DNA of 64,000 nt, taken from NCBI GenBank assembly GCA_016713725.1, contig JADJOO010000005.1, positions 194,365 through 258,364 of the forward strand. The letters run 5' to 3'. Below, in pieces: positions 19,975 through 29,610 of this stretch. The position numbers and the translations under genes are program-made. This DNA is from Pseudomonadota bacterium. GTDB taxonomy: Bacteria > Pseudomonadota > Gammaproteobacteria > Steroidobacterales > Steroidobacteraceae. The notes under the pieces were generated by a model. It was not told the origin of the DNA. It did no database searches and saw only the letters and a list, made by a program, of their open reading frames with translations. The stretch's first letter is position 1, and each line of letters begins with the position of its first letter.

Positions 19975-20211
19975 CGGACAGGTCGCCGGAAGTTACGGGC
20001 GTCCGAGCTGGAACTGCACAGGCACAAGCAGCGCGCCAACGATTCCGCTCGGCCTTCAACTCGTGGTGCCCACCGTCCAACAGCCGGCCGGTCGGCGAGT
20101 CGCTCGGCGACGTCAGCAGGCGTTGGGACGGGGAGTGGACACAACTGACGCGCCGTCTTGCGGTGTTTACGCATGGTCCACGGGATTCGCATGCCCTAGA
20201 AATCGGTGTCC

Positions 20212-21422
20212 ATGCGAGCCGAAATCGAACACAGCCTGTACGACGGGATGAAGCACGAGCAGAGCCGCGAAGCTCCGCCGCCGGGTTTCCCGGAACTGCC
20301 GCTGATTCCTGGTGGGCGCTACACCGACCCCGCGTTCCTCGAACTCGAGCGGCGGTACCTCTGGAAGCGCGCATGGCTCTATGCGTTGCACGTCGACGAA
20401 CTGCCCCGTCCGGGCAGCTACCGCCTATGGCGCAAGACTGGCGCGCCGATCATCATCGTGCGCGACAAAGAAAAATCGTGTTCGCGCCTACTACAACACC
20501 TGCCGGCATCGAGGTGCGCCGCTGGTCGAGAAGGAGCAGGGTGAGGCCAAGGGCTTCTTCTGCCGCTACCATGGCTGGACTTACGACCTCGCGGGCCGGC
20601 TGACCGCAGTGCGCGAGAAGCGTGATTTCCCGGGCATGGACACGTCCTGCTTTGGCCTCAACCAGGTGCGCTGCGAGCAGTTCGGTAGTTTCGTGTTCAT
20701 CAACGAAGACCCGCAGGCAGCACCGCTGCTCGAATCGCTGGGCCCGATCCCGCAGCACCTCGAGAACCTGGGCTTCGACAGCATCCGGCATATCGCGAGC
20801 TCGAGCTTCGAGATCGCGTGCAACGTCAAGATCCTGCTCGACGCGTTCCTCGAGACCTATCACCTGAAGTCGATCCACCCGCAGACGGTGGACCGCTTCC
20901 TCGATTCGCGCGGTACACACATCGTGCTGTGGCCGCATGGAAATTCGATGATGTGCACGCCGCACCGCCGTGCGGAATGGCGTGATCCGGGCGCGGTCGG
21001 CATGCCCGAGGTGCCCACGGCCGAGCAGATCTTCCTGAGCCAGAACCCGTCGTACAATTTCTACCCGAACCTCATCACGCCGCCCGCTGCCACCGGCACA
21101 CCTTTCATCACGTTCTGGCCCAGGACGGCCCGCAGCATGACCGTGGACGTGCACTGGTTTGCCCCCGAGGGTGCCGAGGGCCACGAACTCTGGCCCACGC
21201 GCATGTCGAACTTCGAGCGCATCCTCGAGGAAGACACGCAGTTTGCGCCGCGGATCCAGGAATCCTGTCGAGACGGGTGGCTTCAGGGGCATCTACCTGT
21301 CGTACCAGGAGCGGCGCATCTATCACTGGCACGAAGAGCTCGACCGTCGCATCGGGTCGGAGCACCTGCCGCCCGAGCTGAGTGTGCGGCCGGTGCTCGG
21401 CCCGTGGCTCGACACGGACTGA
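20212..21422 (+). CDS. Rieske non-heme iron oxygenase, alpha subunit 1 (two frameshifts)
   Basis: About 402 residues after removing one extra A in the run 20471-20475 and one extra base near 21259. The Rieske [2Fe-2S] cluster ligands are in CRHRGAPL and CRYHGW (about residues 97-120). The catalytic domain has LLDAFLETYHLKSIHPQ, giving the bridging acidic residue, the two His and the HP of the mononuclear iron site. The C-terminus resumes in another frame (NPVETGGFRGIYLSYQERR). ATG 20212 follows a GTG start two codons earlier. A second Rieske gene starts 16 bp downstream. Rieske oxygenases of this size include aromatic hydroxylases and the quaternary-amine demethylases (GbcA, Stc2, CntA types); substrate unresolved. 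No reductase component is in the window. Confidence 0.82.
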
Positions 21423-21437
21423 AGGCAGGCCACGGTA

Positions 21438-22808
21438 GTGACTGAGCGTGATGGAGGCGCATCGGGTGCCGCGCCCAGTTACCAGGACTACCTCGCGCGG
21501 GACAGTCGCGAGGTGCCGCGATCGCTGCTCGAGCGCTCGTGGCGTGACCTCGGCAACGCTCCGCTAGACGCGTCGCGCTACACGTCGCAGGCGTTCTTCG
21601 ACCTCGAAGTCGAGCGGATGTGGGCGCGCGTCTGGCAGATGGCGTGCCGGGAGGAGGAGTTGCCCGAGGCAGGCGACACGATCGTTTACGACATCGTCGG
21701 CCGGTCACTGCTGGTCACGCGACAGGCCGACGGTTCGATCCGCGCGTTCCACAATTCCTGCACGCATCGCGGGCGCAAGCTGCTGCTCGCGGACGAGCAC
21801 ATCGAGCACTTCCGTTGTCCGTTTCATGGCATCAGCTGGCAGCTCGACGGTACCGTACGGTCGATTCCGTGCCGGTGGGATTTCGAACACGTCAGCGATG
21901 GCGACTTCTGCCTGCCCGAGGCGCGAGTCGGCACGTGGGGCGGCTTCGTCTTCGTCAACTTCGATGCCGGCGCGATGCCCCTCGAGCAGTACCTCGAGGT
22001 CGTGCCGGACCATTTCTCGCGCTGGCGTCTCGAAGACTGCTGGAAGGCGGTGCACGTCGCCAAGGTCATCCGCTGCAACTGGAAAGTGGCGCAGGAAGCG
22101 TTCATGGAGTCGTACCATGTCGTCGCGACGCACCCGCAGATCCTGTCGATCATCGCGGACGCGAATTCGCAGTACGACCTCTACGGCCCGCACGTGAGCC
22201 GCAACCTTGCCGCATTCGCCGCGCCGAGCCCGCATCTCGGCAGCGGGAACGTGGATCCGCAGCAGACGCTGGACGGCATGCTGCAGCTGATGGGCCGCAG
22301 GCCGGGAGCCCTGGGCGAATTCACTGCGCAGGAGGCACGCGGGCCGCGCGCGCAGCTTGGCGACCTGAACCGTCGCGCGTTTGGCCGTGCCTTCGAGGGC
22401 GATTTCAGCAATGTCACTGATGCGGAGACGCTCGACGCCATCGTCTACAACGTTTTCCCGAATTTCTCGCCGTGGGGCGGGTTTGCGCCGAACATCGTGT
22501 ACCGGTGGCGCCCGCATGGCCGCGACGTCGGCTCGTGCGTCATGGAAGTCATGATCCTGAAGCGACTCGATCGCGGACAGTCGCGGCCCGAGCCCGTGCC
22601 CGTGCACTGGTTGCGCGACGACGAGCCCTGGTCGGATGCAAAGGAGATCCCGATCCTGGGTCCGGTCATCGACCAGGACATGAGCAACATGCCCTACGTG
22701 CAGGAAGGCCTGGTGGCTTCCGCAACGGGTCGCGTGCAACTCGGGTCCTACCAGGAAAGCCGGATCCGGCATTTCCACCAGACGCTCGACACCTATTTGC
22801 AGCGCTGA
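21438..22808 (+). CDS. Rieske non-heme iron oxygenase, alpha subunit 2
   Basis: An intact 456-residue protein starting at GTG 21438. Rieske ligands are C108/H110 (NSCTHRG) and C127/H130 (RCPFHGISW). The mononuclear iron site is in NWKVAQEAFMESYHVVATHPQ, where H227 and H232 are ligands and N214 and E224 line the electron bridge. The C-terminal half contains an inserted region (about residues 240-300) not present in the neighbour. It is co-transcribed with Rieske gene 1, so the two may act on related substrates or form one mixed enzyme. An electron-transfer partner is missing locally. The substrate might be an N-methylated compound, by analogy with GbcA-type demethylases and gene context; that part is inference. 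Confidence 0.87.
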   Translation: MTERDGGASGAAPSYQDYLARDSREVPRSLLERSWRDLGNAPLDASRYTSQAFFDLEVERMWARVWQMACREEELPEAGDTIVYDIVGRSLLVTRQADGSIRAFHNSCTHRGRKLLLADEHIEHFRCPFHGISWQLDGTVRSIPCRWDFEHVSDGDFCLPEARVGTWGGFVFVNFDAGAMPLEQYLEVVPDHFSRWRLEDCWKAVHVAKVIRCNWKVAQEAFMESYHVVATHPQILSIIADANSQYDLYGPHVSRNLAAFAAPSPHLGSGNVDPQQTLDGMLQLMGRRPGALGEFTAQEARGPRAQLGDLNRRAFGRAFEGDFSNVTDAETLDAIVYNVFPNFSPWGGFAPNIVYRWRPHGRDVGSCVMEVMILKRLDRGQSRPEPVPVHWLRDDEPWSDAKEIPILGPVIDQDMSNMPYVQEGLVASATGRVQLGSYQESRIRHFHQTLDTYLQR

Positions 22809-22846
22809 CGCCCCGCGTTGCCCCGCGACCGAATCCTGCGATCCGG

Positions 22847-22852
22847 TATAAG
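22847..22852 (+). promoter_or_regulatory. Candidate -10 element for the amidohydrolase gene
   Basis: TATAAG lies 32 bp before the ATG at 22885, in the 76-bp gap after the Rieske pair. No convincing -35 is present at the normal spacing, so this is a weak suggestion that the amidohydrolase has its own promoter. Confidence 0.25.
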
Positions 22853-22884
22853 GTAGGCGCCGGTTTCACGCGGGGAGTCGGGGC

Positions 22885-24144
22885 ATGTTGATTGCGGTTC
22901 GCAAGGTTCTCGTTGCAGCCGTCGTCGGTTGCCTGTGTTCGGGACTGCTGGCCGGGCCACGGGCCGCGTCGGCCCAGGATCTGGACCTGGTGAACGTCAC
23001 GCTGGTCGACGGCACGGGTGCGGCGCCACGCAAGGGCGTCACGGTCACAGTTCGCGGCGGCAAGATTGCTTCGATTGCCGAGCGGGCACCCGCTGCAACG
23101 GGCGGCGTGCGCCAGATCGACCTCGGCGGACGTTACCTGCTGCCCGGACTGATCGACGCGCATTCGCACATCGAGTCCCCTGCCGCGGCAAAGCGCGCGC
23201 TGCAATCAGGCGTGACCACGTCGCGGGTGCTGGGCGACACGAACCTGCAGGCGATGGGAACGCGGGACCTCATCCGCGCCGGACACGTGCCCGGGCCCGA
23301 TCTCCTCGTCTCACCGGGACACATCCGGCCGAAGCCGGGCATCGCGTTCTACGAGGTCTATCCGCAGTTCGGCGACGCGATCGACGGTGAGTTGCGTGGC
23401 CCGGATCGCATTGCGGAGGCGACTCGCGCGCTGATTGCGAAGGGCGCCGACGTGATCAAGGTCGGCGCGAGCGAGCGGGCTGGCCTCGCCAGCACCGATC
23501 CGCGCAAGCAGGAACTCACCGAGGAGGAAATCCGCTCGGCCGTCACCGAAGCCGGGAAGAAGGGCCTCTACGTTGCGGCGCATGCCCACGCCCGCGAAGG
23601 GGCCGCTGCCGCGGTGCGCGCCGGCGTCCGCAGCGTCGAGCACGGCACGTGGGTCGACGATGCGACGCTCGAAGAAATGAAGCGGCGCGGCACGTTCTTC
23701 GTGCCGACGCTGGCGGTGATGAGTCCGCTCGGCGATCCGCAGGGTAACTCGGCCGAAGACGTGGCGCTGCAGTTGCGGACACAGTCGATGATGGGGCCGC
23801 TGCGCGCGGCCGTGCGCAAGGCGCACGCGCTCGGCATCACGATCGCGGCCGCGACCGACGGCAGCTATGCGGACAAGGACGACACCGGGCGCATCCGGAT
23901 CGCGCACGAGATTGCGATGCTGCGCGAGCACGAGGGGTTCACGGCGCTCGAGTCGATCACGGCGGCCACGCTGAATGGCGCGCGAGTCATCGGCATCGAA
24001 AACCGTACGGGAAGCATCCGCGTGGGCCTGGAAGCGGACCTCGTGGCCTACGACGGCGACCCGCTCACCGACACCAGGACGTTCTTCGAGCCACGGCTGG
24101 TCGTGAGCGACGGCAGAATTGCCGTCGAAGGAGCTGCGCTTTAG
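22885..24144 (+). CDS. Exported amidohydrolase family protein
   Basis: A 419-residue metal-dependent hydrolase with a signal peptide (residues 1-30, ending AASAQ). The amidohydrolase core shows LPGLIDAHSHIES (metal-binding His-x-His), the Lys region GADVIKVGASE, AAHAHAREG and RSVEHGTWVD (further His ligands) and IAAATDGSYADKDD with the catalytic Asp. The C-terminal GSIRVGLEADLVAYDGDPL is the composite-domain signature of imidazolonepropionase/Xaa-Pro dipeptidase-like members. It should hydrolyse an amide or cyclic amide in the periplasm. ATG 22885 has a GGGGAG site. Follows the Rieske pair on the same strand. Substrate unknown. Confidence 0.87.
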   Translation: MLIAVRKVLVAAVVGCLCSGLLAGPRAASAQDLDLVNVTLVDGTGAAPRKGVTVTVRGGKIASIAERAPAATGGVRQIDLGGRYLLPGLIDAHSHIESPAAAKRALQSGVTTSRVLGDTNLQAMGTRDLIRAGHVPGPDLLVSPGHIRPKPGIAFYEVYPQFGDAIDGELRGPDRIAEATRALIAKGADVIKVGASERAGLASTDPRKQELTEEEIRSAVTEAGKKGLYVAAHAHAREGAAAAVRAGVRSVEHGTWVDDATLEEMKRRGTFFVPTLAVMSPLGDPQGNSAEDVALQLRTQSMMGPLRAAVRKAHALGITIAAATDGSYADKDDTGRIRIAHEIAMLREHEGFTALESITAATLNGARVIGIENRTGSIRVGLEADLVAYDGDPLTDTRTFFEPRLVVSDGRIAVEGAAL

Positions 24145-24154
24145 CGCCTTCGAC

Positions 24155-25945
24155 TCAAGCGCCCGCTGTCAGTTCGATGAATTCCGGATCATTGCGGATC
24201 GGGGCGAAGTCGGGGTCGTGTTTCATCCAGCCAAAATTGGTGACGCCGGCCGCGACCGCCTGGCGCAGCGTGTCAACTGCGCGCCGTGTGTCGCCCAGCC
24301 GCGAGTACAGGCAGGCGCCGTTGTAGAGCATGACTGAATCGCCCGGGCTCAATTCAAGCGCCGCGGCGCCCTCCGCGATCGCTTCGTCCCGCCGCCCGAC
24401 CTCGAGCAGCGTGATCGCGTAGAACATCCTCGCGCGGGCGTCGTCCGGATTCCGCAGCAGGTAGTTGGGCAGCAGCTCGAGCACCTTGCGGGATACGGCT
24501 TCGGCTTCCGCCGTGCGCCCGAGGCCCGTGTAGGTCTGCTTCAGATCGCTGTGGGCCATGTAGAAGCCGGGCTTGATCTCGATGACTCGCTGGAACAACT
24601 CCAGCGCCTCAGTCAGGTTTCCCGTCGAGAATTGAATCCGCCCGAGCGTCCAGTACGCGATGAAGTCATCGGGATCGAGCTCGATTGCTTTCCTGCCGGA
24701 CGCAGCGGCCTCGTCCAGCTTCCCCCAGATGAAGTAGGACAGCCCCATGGCGGTGTACGCCTCCGCCAGGCTGCTGTCATACATGAGCGCCTTGAAGCTC
24801 ATCTCCTGCGCCTTGTCCCGAAACTTGTCTTCGCGCGAGAACCACTGGTACATCTGGCCGTAGGCGCTCGAACAGGCGGCATACGCCGCCGCATACCGGG
24901 GGTCGAGCTCGATGGCTTTCTCGAACAACTGGATCGCGCGCTCGGTACCTCGTCGGCTCAGGCGGTAGAGGAAGTCCTGGCCGCGCAGATAGAGATCGTA
25001 GGCATTGGCATTGACGGTTTGCCGCTTGGTCAGTGACACCTTCTCGGAGAACGTGAGCTTGAGTTTCAACGCCTCGACAATCTGGCTGGCGACCTGCTCC
25101 TGGATATCGAAGATGTCGTCGAGCTTGCCTTTGTAGGTGTTGCCCCAGATCTGGCGGTTCGTTTCGACATCGACGAGCTGGACCGTGATGCGGACCGAAT
25201 CCTGGAACCTGCGCACGCTGCCGCCGACGATGTAACGCGCGCCCAGTTCACGGCCGATCGCCCGGATGTCCTGTTTCTGGCCCTTGAACTGCATCGACGC
25301 CCAGCGCGACACCAGTTCGATCTCGCTGACCAGCGACAATCTCGCGATCAGTTCCTCGGTCAGGCCATCGCTGAAGTAGTCGGTCTCGCTGTCCGGGCTG
25401 ATGTTGTCGAAAGGCAGGACGGCCAGGGCGCCGCGCTCGATCGCGGCATCCCCTGCCGTGGTCGCGGGAGCTGCGGAAGGCTTCGCAGGCGCTTCTTCTG
25501 CGACGCGTGCAGGATTCGAGTCGCGCGGCGGCGTGATGACGACGCCGGCGCGTTCCAGCGAGCGGAGCACGATCCTCAGATTTTCGTCGGCGTCGCCCTG
25601 GTAGTACTCGATGTGCTGAATGCCGGCCAGCGGGTACTTGAGGCTCGCAGGGATGGTCGTCGGCTCGAGGTGCACTGGCAGGATGTAACCCTTGCGCTCG
25701 CTGACCAGGACGACCTCCTTGGCGACGTTATGTGAACGGGCCGCAGCCGGTGTGATCGCCAGCAACAGCACCTTGGCGCCTTCGAGCGCGTTGACGATCT
25801 CCTCGCCCCACATCGTCGCACCGTCGATGCCGCCCTGGTCGATCCAGAGATTGACGCCCGCCGCACGAAAGCGCGCAGCCAGGTCGAGGACGCGCTCCTT
25901 GTCTTCGCGCGAGTAGCTGATGAAGACATCTGCCGGATGTGCCAA
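24155..25945 (-). CDS. TIR domain, TolB-N-like domain and TPR protein (copy 1)
   Basis: A 596-residue protein starting at TTG 25945 (read as Met, then AHPADVFISYSRED), chosen because GGAAGGA lies six bases upstream; the in-frame extension to 26017 is not family-like. Residues 5-130 are a TIR domain with DVFISYSRED and E77 in RSHNVAKEVVLV, at the position of the NADase glutamate. At about 170 a TolB-N/FlgO-like domain begins (LAVLPFDNISPDSETDYFSDGLTEELI, quoted in part: PFDNISPDSETDYFSDG). From about 310 to the end are TPR repeats (AIQLFEKAIELDPRYAAAY, AFxxF-type spacing). Often called adenylate cyclase by transfer, but no cyclase domain is present. It could be a signalling ATP/NAD sensor or defence effector. 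Confidence 0.82.
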   Translation of the reverse strand: MAHPADVFISYSREDKERVLDLAARFRAAGVNLWIDQGGIDGATMWGEEIVNALEGAKVLLLAITPAAARSHNVAKEVVLVSERKGYILPVHLEPTTIPASLKYPLAGIQHIEYYQGDADENLRIVLRSLERAGVVITPPRDSNPARVAEEAPAKPSAAPATTAGDAAIERGALAVLPFDNISPDSETDYFSDGLTEELIARLSLVSEIELVSRWASMQFKGQKQDIRAIGRELGARYIVGGSVRRFQDSVRITVQLVDVETNRQIWGNTYKGKLDDIFDIQEQVASQIVEALKLKLTFSEKVSLTKRQTVNANAYDLYLRGQDFLYRLSRRGTERAIQLFEKAIELDPRYAAAYAACSSAYGQMYQWFSREDKFRDKAQEMSFKALMYDSSLAEAYTAMGLSYFIWGKLDEAAASGRKAIELDPDDFIAYWTLGRIQFSTGNLTEALELFQRVIEIKPGFYMAHSDLKQTYTGLGRTAEAEAVSRKVLELLPNYLLRNPDDARARMFYAITLLEVGRRDEAIAEGAAALELSPGDSVMLYNGACLYSRLGDTRRAVDTLRQAVAAGVTNFGWMKHDPDFAPIRNDPEFIELTAGA

Positions 25946-26185
25946 TGGGATCCTTCCGTACGGTCGAGGCTTGCAGGTCGGGGTTGTGGCGGGCGCTGCG
26001 CGCCTTCGGTCCGGCAAGGGTAGCTCATCGTCGCGGAACCGAGAAGAAACGGGCTGCGCTGCAAATTACATCCATGGAGTCAGGCTCATCGCGCCATATT
26101 GCGGCGCAACATCACCGGCCGCCGTCGCGAAGGCCTATGTTAGAGTCCGCGAAAAACCGCGGGGCATGCCGTTGGCCGCCAGATC

Positions 26186-27727
26186 ATGAGTGAAATCGTC
26201 CCGCCATCGCGCCGCCGCGGACACGCACGCACGGCGCGATCGACCGGGCCGACGCTCGCCCCGCTGGGCCGCCTCGAGGTGCCCTGGTCGCCGCTCGAGG
26301 TGCTGACGGCTGAGCAGGTCGAGCGGATCCTCGTGGCCGCGTTCCGTGTCCTGCAGGAAGCCGGGCTGGAGATTCGCAGTCCCGCCGCTCGCGAGATCTT
26401 CCGTCGGGCTGGCGCACTCGTTGACGACGAGAGCCAGTGCGTCCGGATGGGCCGGGACCTCGTCGAGGCGCAGCTGGCCCACGCTCCGGCTGCGTTCGTC
26501 CTGCACGCGCGCAACTCCGGCCGGCACCTGCATGTCGGCGGCCGCGTCGTGAACTTCGGTCCGGTCAACGGGGCACCCAATGCCGGCGACGCCGAGCGCG
26601 GCCGTCGTTTCGGCGACATCGCCGCGTTCCGCGACATACTGAAGCTGACGCACACGCTCGGCGTGCTGCACTGGCAGGGCGGCATCGTCGTAGAACCCGT
26701 CGACGTGCCGGTGCCGGTCCGCCACCTCGCCGCGTATCGCGCACACATGGAATGCGCCGATATCGTCTGGGCAGCGCGCGGGGTCGGCGGTGTCCAGGCC
26801 GAGGACGCCATTGCGATGTCGGCCATCGAGCATGGCTGCTCGATCGACGATCTCGCCGCGCGGCCGACGCTCATGACGGTGACCAACGTCAATTCGCCGC
26901 GGCGCGTCGACGAGGAGATTCTCGACAACATCATGATCATGGCGCGGCACGGCCAGTGCGTCGTGATCACGCCGTTCACGCTGATGGGTGCAATGGCGCC
27001 GATCACACTGGCCGGCGCACTGGCGCAGCAGACGGCCGAGGCGCTCGGCATCATCGCGTTGTGCCAGCTGGTGCGTCCGGGAGCGCCGTGCGTCATGGGT
27101 GGCTTCACCTCGAACGTCGACATGCGCACGGGTTCGCCGGCATTCGGCACGCCGGAATACGTGCACGCGACGCTCGCGACGGCACAGATCGGTCGACGGC
27201 TGCGCGTTCCCGTGCGGACCAGTGCCGTCAACGCGTCCCCCGCCGTTGATGCGCAGTCGACTTACGAGACGGCGTTCTCGTTGCAGGCCGCGATCCTGAG
27301 CCACAGTCACCTGATCAACCACGCCGCGGGCTGGCTCGAAGGCGGGCTGGTCGCGTCGCTCGAGAAGATCGTGGTCGACGCCGAGATGCTGCGGGGCTGG
27401 GCCGAGATCCTCAAGCCGGTCGCGTTCGACGACGACGATCTCGCGGTCGACGCCATCAAGGGCGTCGAGCCAGGTGGCCACTTCTTCGGGGCTGCGCACA
27501 CGCTCGCGCGGTTCGAGACCGCGTTCTACCGTCCGCTGCTCTCCGACTGGTCGAACTTCGAAAACTGGAGCGAAGCCGGGGCGAAGGACGCGACGCGACG
27601 TGCGACCGACGTCTGGAAGCGTTTGCTGGCCGAATATTCGCCGCCGCCGCTCGATGCCGCAGTGCGCGAGGCCGTCGACGCATTCGTCAGGAAACGCTCG
27701 GTCGAACTCGGCAGCGACGCACCGTAG
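26186..27727 (+). CDS. MttB-family (trimethylamine methyltransferase-like) protein 1, non-pyrrolysine
   Basis: A 513-residue member of the MttB superfamily, whose known enzymes move a methyl group from a tertiary or quaternary amine to a corrinoid protein. Family-typical stretches are TLMTVTNVNSPRRVDEEIL, FTLMGAMAPITLAGALAQQ, RPGAPCVMGGFTSNVDMRTG and SHLINHAAGWLEGGLVASLE. The frame has no in-frame TAG, so it is not a pyrrolysine enzyme like methanogen MttB but belongs with MtgB/MtpB-like proteins acting on betaines. No corrinoid protein or RamA-like activator is in the window. A PhnD-like gene follows after 24 bp. It is near the OsmF/Yeh-type transporter and a DMGDH-like gene. Substrate unknown; quaternary amine likely. 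Confidence 0.83.
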   Translation: MSEIVPPSRRRGHARTARSTGPTLAPLGRLEVPWSPLEVLTAEQVERILVAAFRVLQEAGLEIRSPAAREIFRRAGALVDDESQCVRMGRDLVEAQLAHAPAAFVLHARNSGRHLHVGGRVVNFGPVNGAPNAGDAERGRRFGDIAAFRDILKLTHTLGVLHWQGGIVVEPVDVPVPVRHLAAYRAHMECADIVWAARGVGGVQAEDAIAMSAIEHGCSIDDLAARPTLMTVTNVNSPRRVDEEILDNIMIMARHGQCVVITPFTLMGAMAPITLAGALAQQTAEALGIIALCQLVRPGAPCVMGGFTSNVDMRTGSPAFGTPEYVHATLATAQIGRRLRVPVRTSAVNASPAVDAQSTYETAFSLQAAILSHSHLINHAAGWLEGGLVASLEKIVVDAEMLRGWAEILKPVAFDDDDLAVDAIKGVEPGGHFFGAAHTLARFETAFYRPLLSDWSNFENWSEAGAKDATRRATDVWKRLLAEYSPPPLDAAVREAVDAFVRKRSVELGSDAP

Positions 27728-27751
27728 ACCGGCCTGCGCACCGAGCGTCGA

Positions 27752-28567
27752 ATGACCAACTCGATCATGAATGCCCGCATGTACGCCGTGACCCCGGCGG
27801 TCGAGGCCGCGTGGCGCTCGCTGCTGGAGCGGATCACGGAGGAAGCAGGCGTGACCTTCGACTACGTTGACTATCCGGCGCCCCGACCGCTGGAGACGCT
27901 GTGGACGCGTCCCGACCTTGGCTGCGCCTTCATGTGCGGCTATCCGGTGGCGCTGCAGCTGGCCAGGGTCGTGCCACTCGCGGCGCCGATACCGCGGGCC
28001 ACCTGGGCGGCGGGGCGTCCGGTCTACCGGTCGGATCTCATCGTGCGCGCAGACTCAGGGTATCGAGCTCTCGAGGACACCTTCGGCGGTCGCGCCGGCT
28101 GGACCGTCGAGCACTCGCACTCGGGGTTCAATGCGTTCCGGCATCACCTGCTGCCTTACCGTACGCAGGCGCGGCCGGCACTTTACGGCGAGATGGTTCC
28201 CAGCCTCGTGACTGCGCGCGCAGTTCTCGATTCGGTGCGTGCAGGACGCATCGACGTCGGGCCGCTGGATGCGTACTGGCACACGCTGATCGCGAAACAC
28301 AATCCCACTTTGACCGCGGATGTTCGCGTCCTCGATTCCACCGAGGTCGCGACCATTCCCGCGTTCGTGACTGCAGCCACTACTCCGGCATCGACAATCA
28401 ATGGGCTGCGCCGTGCGTTTGCGAGCGTCTCCCGCCACGCGTGGTTCGGGGAATACGCGGACACGCTGCTGATCGAGGGCTTCGCGGTGGTTGACACGCC
28501 GGACTACGCGCGGACGCTGGAGTGGGACCGCGCAGCGAATGCCGCCGGGTACGCATACCCGGCCTAG
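27752..28567 (+). CDS. PhnD-like substrate-binding protein without signal peptide
   Basis: A 271-residue protein of the phosphate/phosphonate-type ABC binding-protein fold: AGVTFDYVDYPAPRPLETL, LGCAFMCGYPVALQLA, the middle RSDLIVRADSGYRALEDTFGG and GRIDVGPLDAYWHTLIAKHN all fit PhnD-like periplasmic binding proteins. Unlike those it has no export signal: the mature-like domain begins within the first ten residues. It is 24 bp downstream of the MttB homologue and should be co-expressed. It may bind a ligand in the cytoplasm for sensing or delivery, or the start may be misplaced by an unseen indel. No phosphonate permease is adjacent. Confidence 0.75.
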   Translation: MTNSIMNARMYAVTPAVEAAWRSLLERITEEAGVTFDYVDYPAPRPLETLWTRPDLGCAFMCGYPVALQLARVVPLAAPIPRATWAAGRPVYRSDLIVRADSGYRALEDTFGGRAGWTVEHSHSGFNAFRHHLLPYRTQARPALYGEMVPSLVTARAVLDSVRAGRIDVGPLDAYWHTLIAKHNPTLTADVRVLDSTEVATIPAFVTAATTPASTINGLRRAFASVSRHAWFGEYADTLLIEGFAVVDTPDYARTLEWDRAANAAGYAYPA

Positions 28568-28578
28568 CCGCACGGACT

Positions 28579-29534
28579 TCAGGCAGCGCGTTGCGACGGC
28601 GCGCGCCCCAGCGGATGCTGTGGCTGGTCGTGCATCCTGAACAGGAAGCGCCGCGCCACTTCGAAGTACGTCGCATACACCAGACCGCCGTTCTCGGCGA
28701 GCAGCCTGGCGCGCGTCAATTCGTACCGGGCGTGGTAGCGATACCAGGGAAGCAGCGGCTCGGCGTGATGGAGCGAGTGCAGGTTGTTGAAGAGGAACAG
28801 CGGTCCGAGCAACAACGAGCGTTCAACCGTCGCCGTGCGTTCAGGCACGCCCGCGCGCGCGCGATGTTCAGCGAACGAACGGACGAGCAGGATGCCGTTG
28901 GCCGGGACCACCATGCCGACGAAGTACAGCCACAACGGGATCCCGCACCGGACCGCGACCCAGTAGACGACCGGAACACACAGGATCAGGTGCGTGGCCC
29001 ACGCCGCGCGCACGCCGGGCTCGTCGCGCGCGAACGCCCTGGCTTCGCTGGTCAGGAACCAGCCCATCCGCCACCACGAGCCGAGCAACATGCGGCCGGC
29101 AAGGGTCAACTGCACCTGGAAGATCCAACGGCTGAACGCGGAGCGCTGCGACCACGATTCCGGTGTCACGTAGTTCGATTCCGGGTCGTCGATCGGGTCG
29201 GTCAGGCGGTCGTTGACGTGGTGGATCATGTGCAAAGCGCGAAAGCGGTCGTACGGAATCCACAGCGACAATGGCAGGATGCCGAACAACCGGTTCATCG
29301 CCGCCGAGCGTGTCGGGTGCCCGTGCAGGATCTCGTGCTGCAGGGAACTGTGGAAGGTGAGCAGCAACGCCACGCCCGGCACGACCAACCAGGCAGGCCA
29401 CGTGCCATACGCGTGGGTCAGCGACAGCCAGCCACCGTACGCGGCGACGGCCAGCAGGATCGTCGGCCATTCGATGGCCGGCAAGCTGCGACTTCGCTGT
29501 GCGGGTTGGCCAGGGCAGTCGGTGATGCGCTCAT
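28579..29534 (-). CDS. Fatty acid desaturase family diiron membrane protein (start probably frameshifted)
   Basis: An open frame of 301 residues from TTG 29484, plus a likely true N-terminus MSASPTALANPHSEVAA from ATG 29534 that joins it if one base is restored near 29486. Histidine boxes are HSSLQHEILHGHP, HMIHHVNDRLTDP and NLHSLHHAEP, with four or five membrane segments, as in acyl-lipid desaturases and related alkane/beta-carotene oxygenases. It should use O2 and electrons to oxidise a substrate at the inner membrane. It is last in line after the OsmF/Yeh-type transporter genes on the same strand, 77 bp from the last one, and convergent with the PhnD-like gene. Real substrate might be the transported amine or a membrane lipid. 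Confidence 0.75.
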
Positions 29535-29572
29535 CGGCTCTTGACGCCCCGGGAGCGGGCGGTACCGGCCCG

Positions 29573-29578
29573 ATCTTA
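29573..29578 (-). promoter_or_regulatory. Candidate -10 element for the desaturase gene
   Basis: TAAGAT on the minus strand at 29578-29573, 39 bp before ATG 29534, embedded in an inverted repeat GGCCCG-N12-CGGGCC. The -35 is weak. If real it supports the ATG 29534 start and independent expression of the desaturase. Confidence 0.25.
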
Positions 29579-29610
29579 GCAAAGCGGGCCGCAAGCGGAA
29601 GCGACTGCGT

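Noticed and set aside
24155..25945. Class III adenylate cyclase
   Set aside because: The common database name for this family; no cyclase catalytic domain is present, only TIR, TolB-N-like and TPR parts.
26186..27727. Pyrrolysine-encoding MttB
   Set aside because: No in-frame TAG in either MttB-family gene (also 49753-51273) and no pylS/pylT seen.
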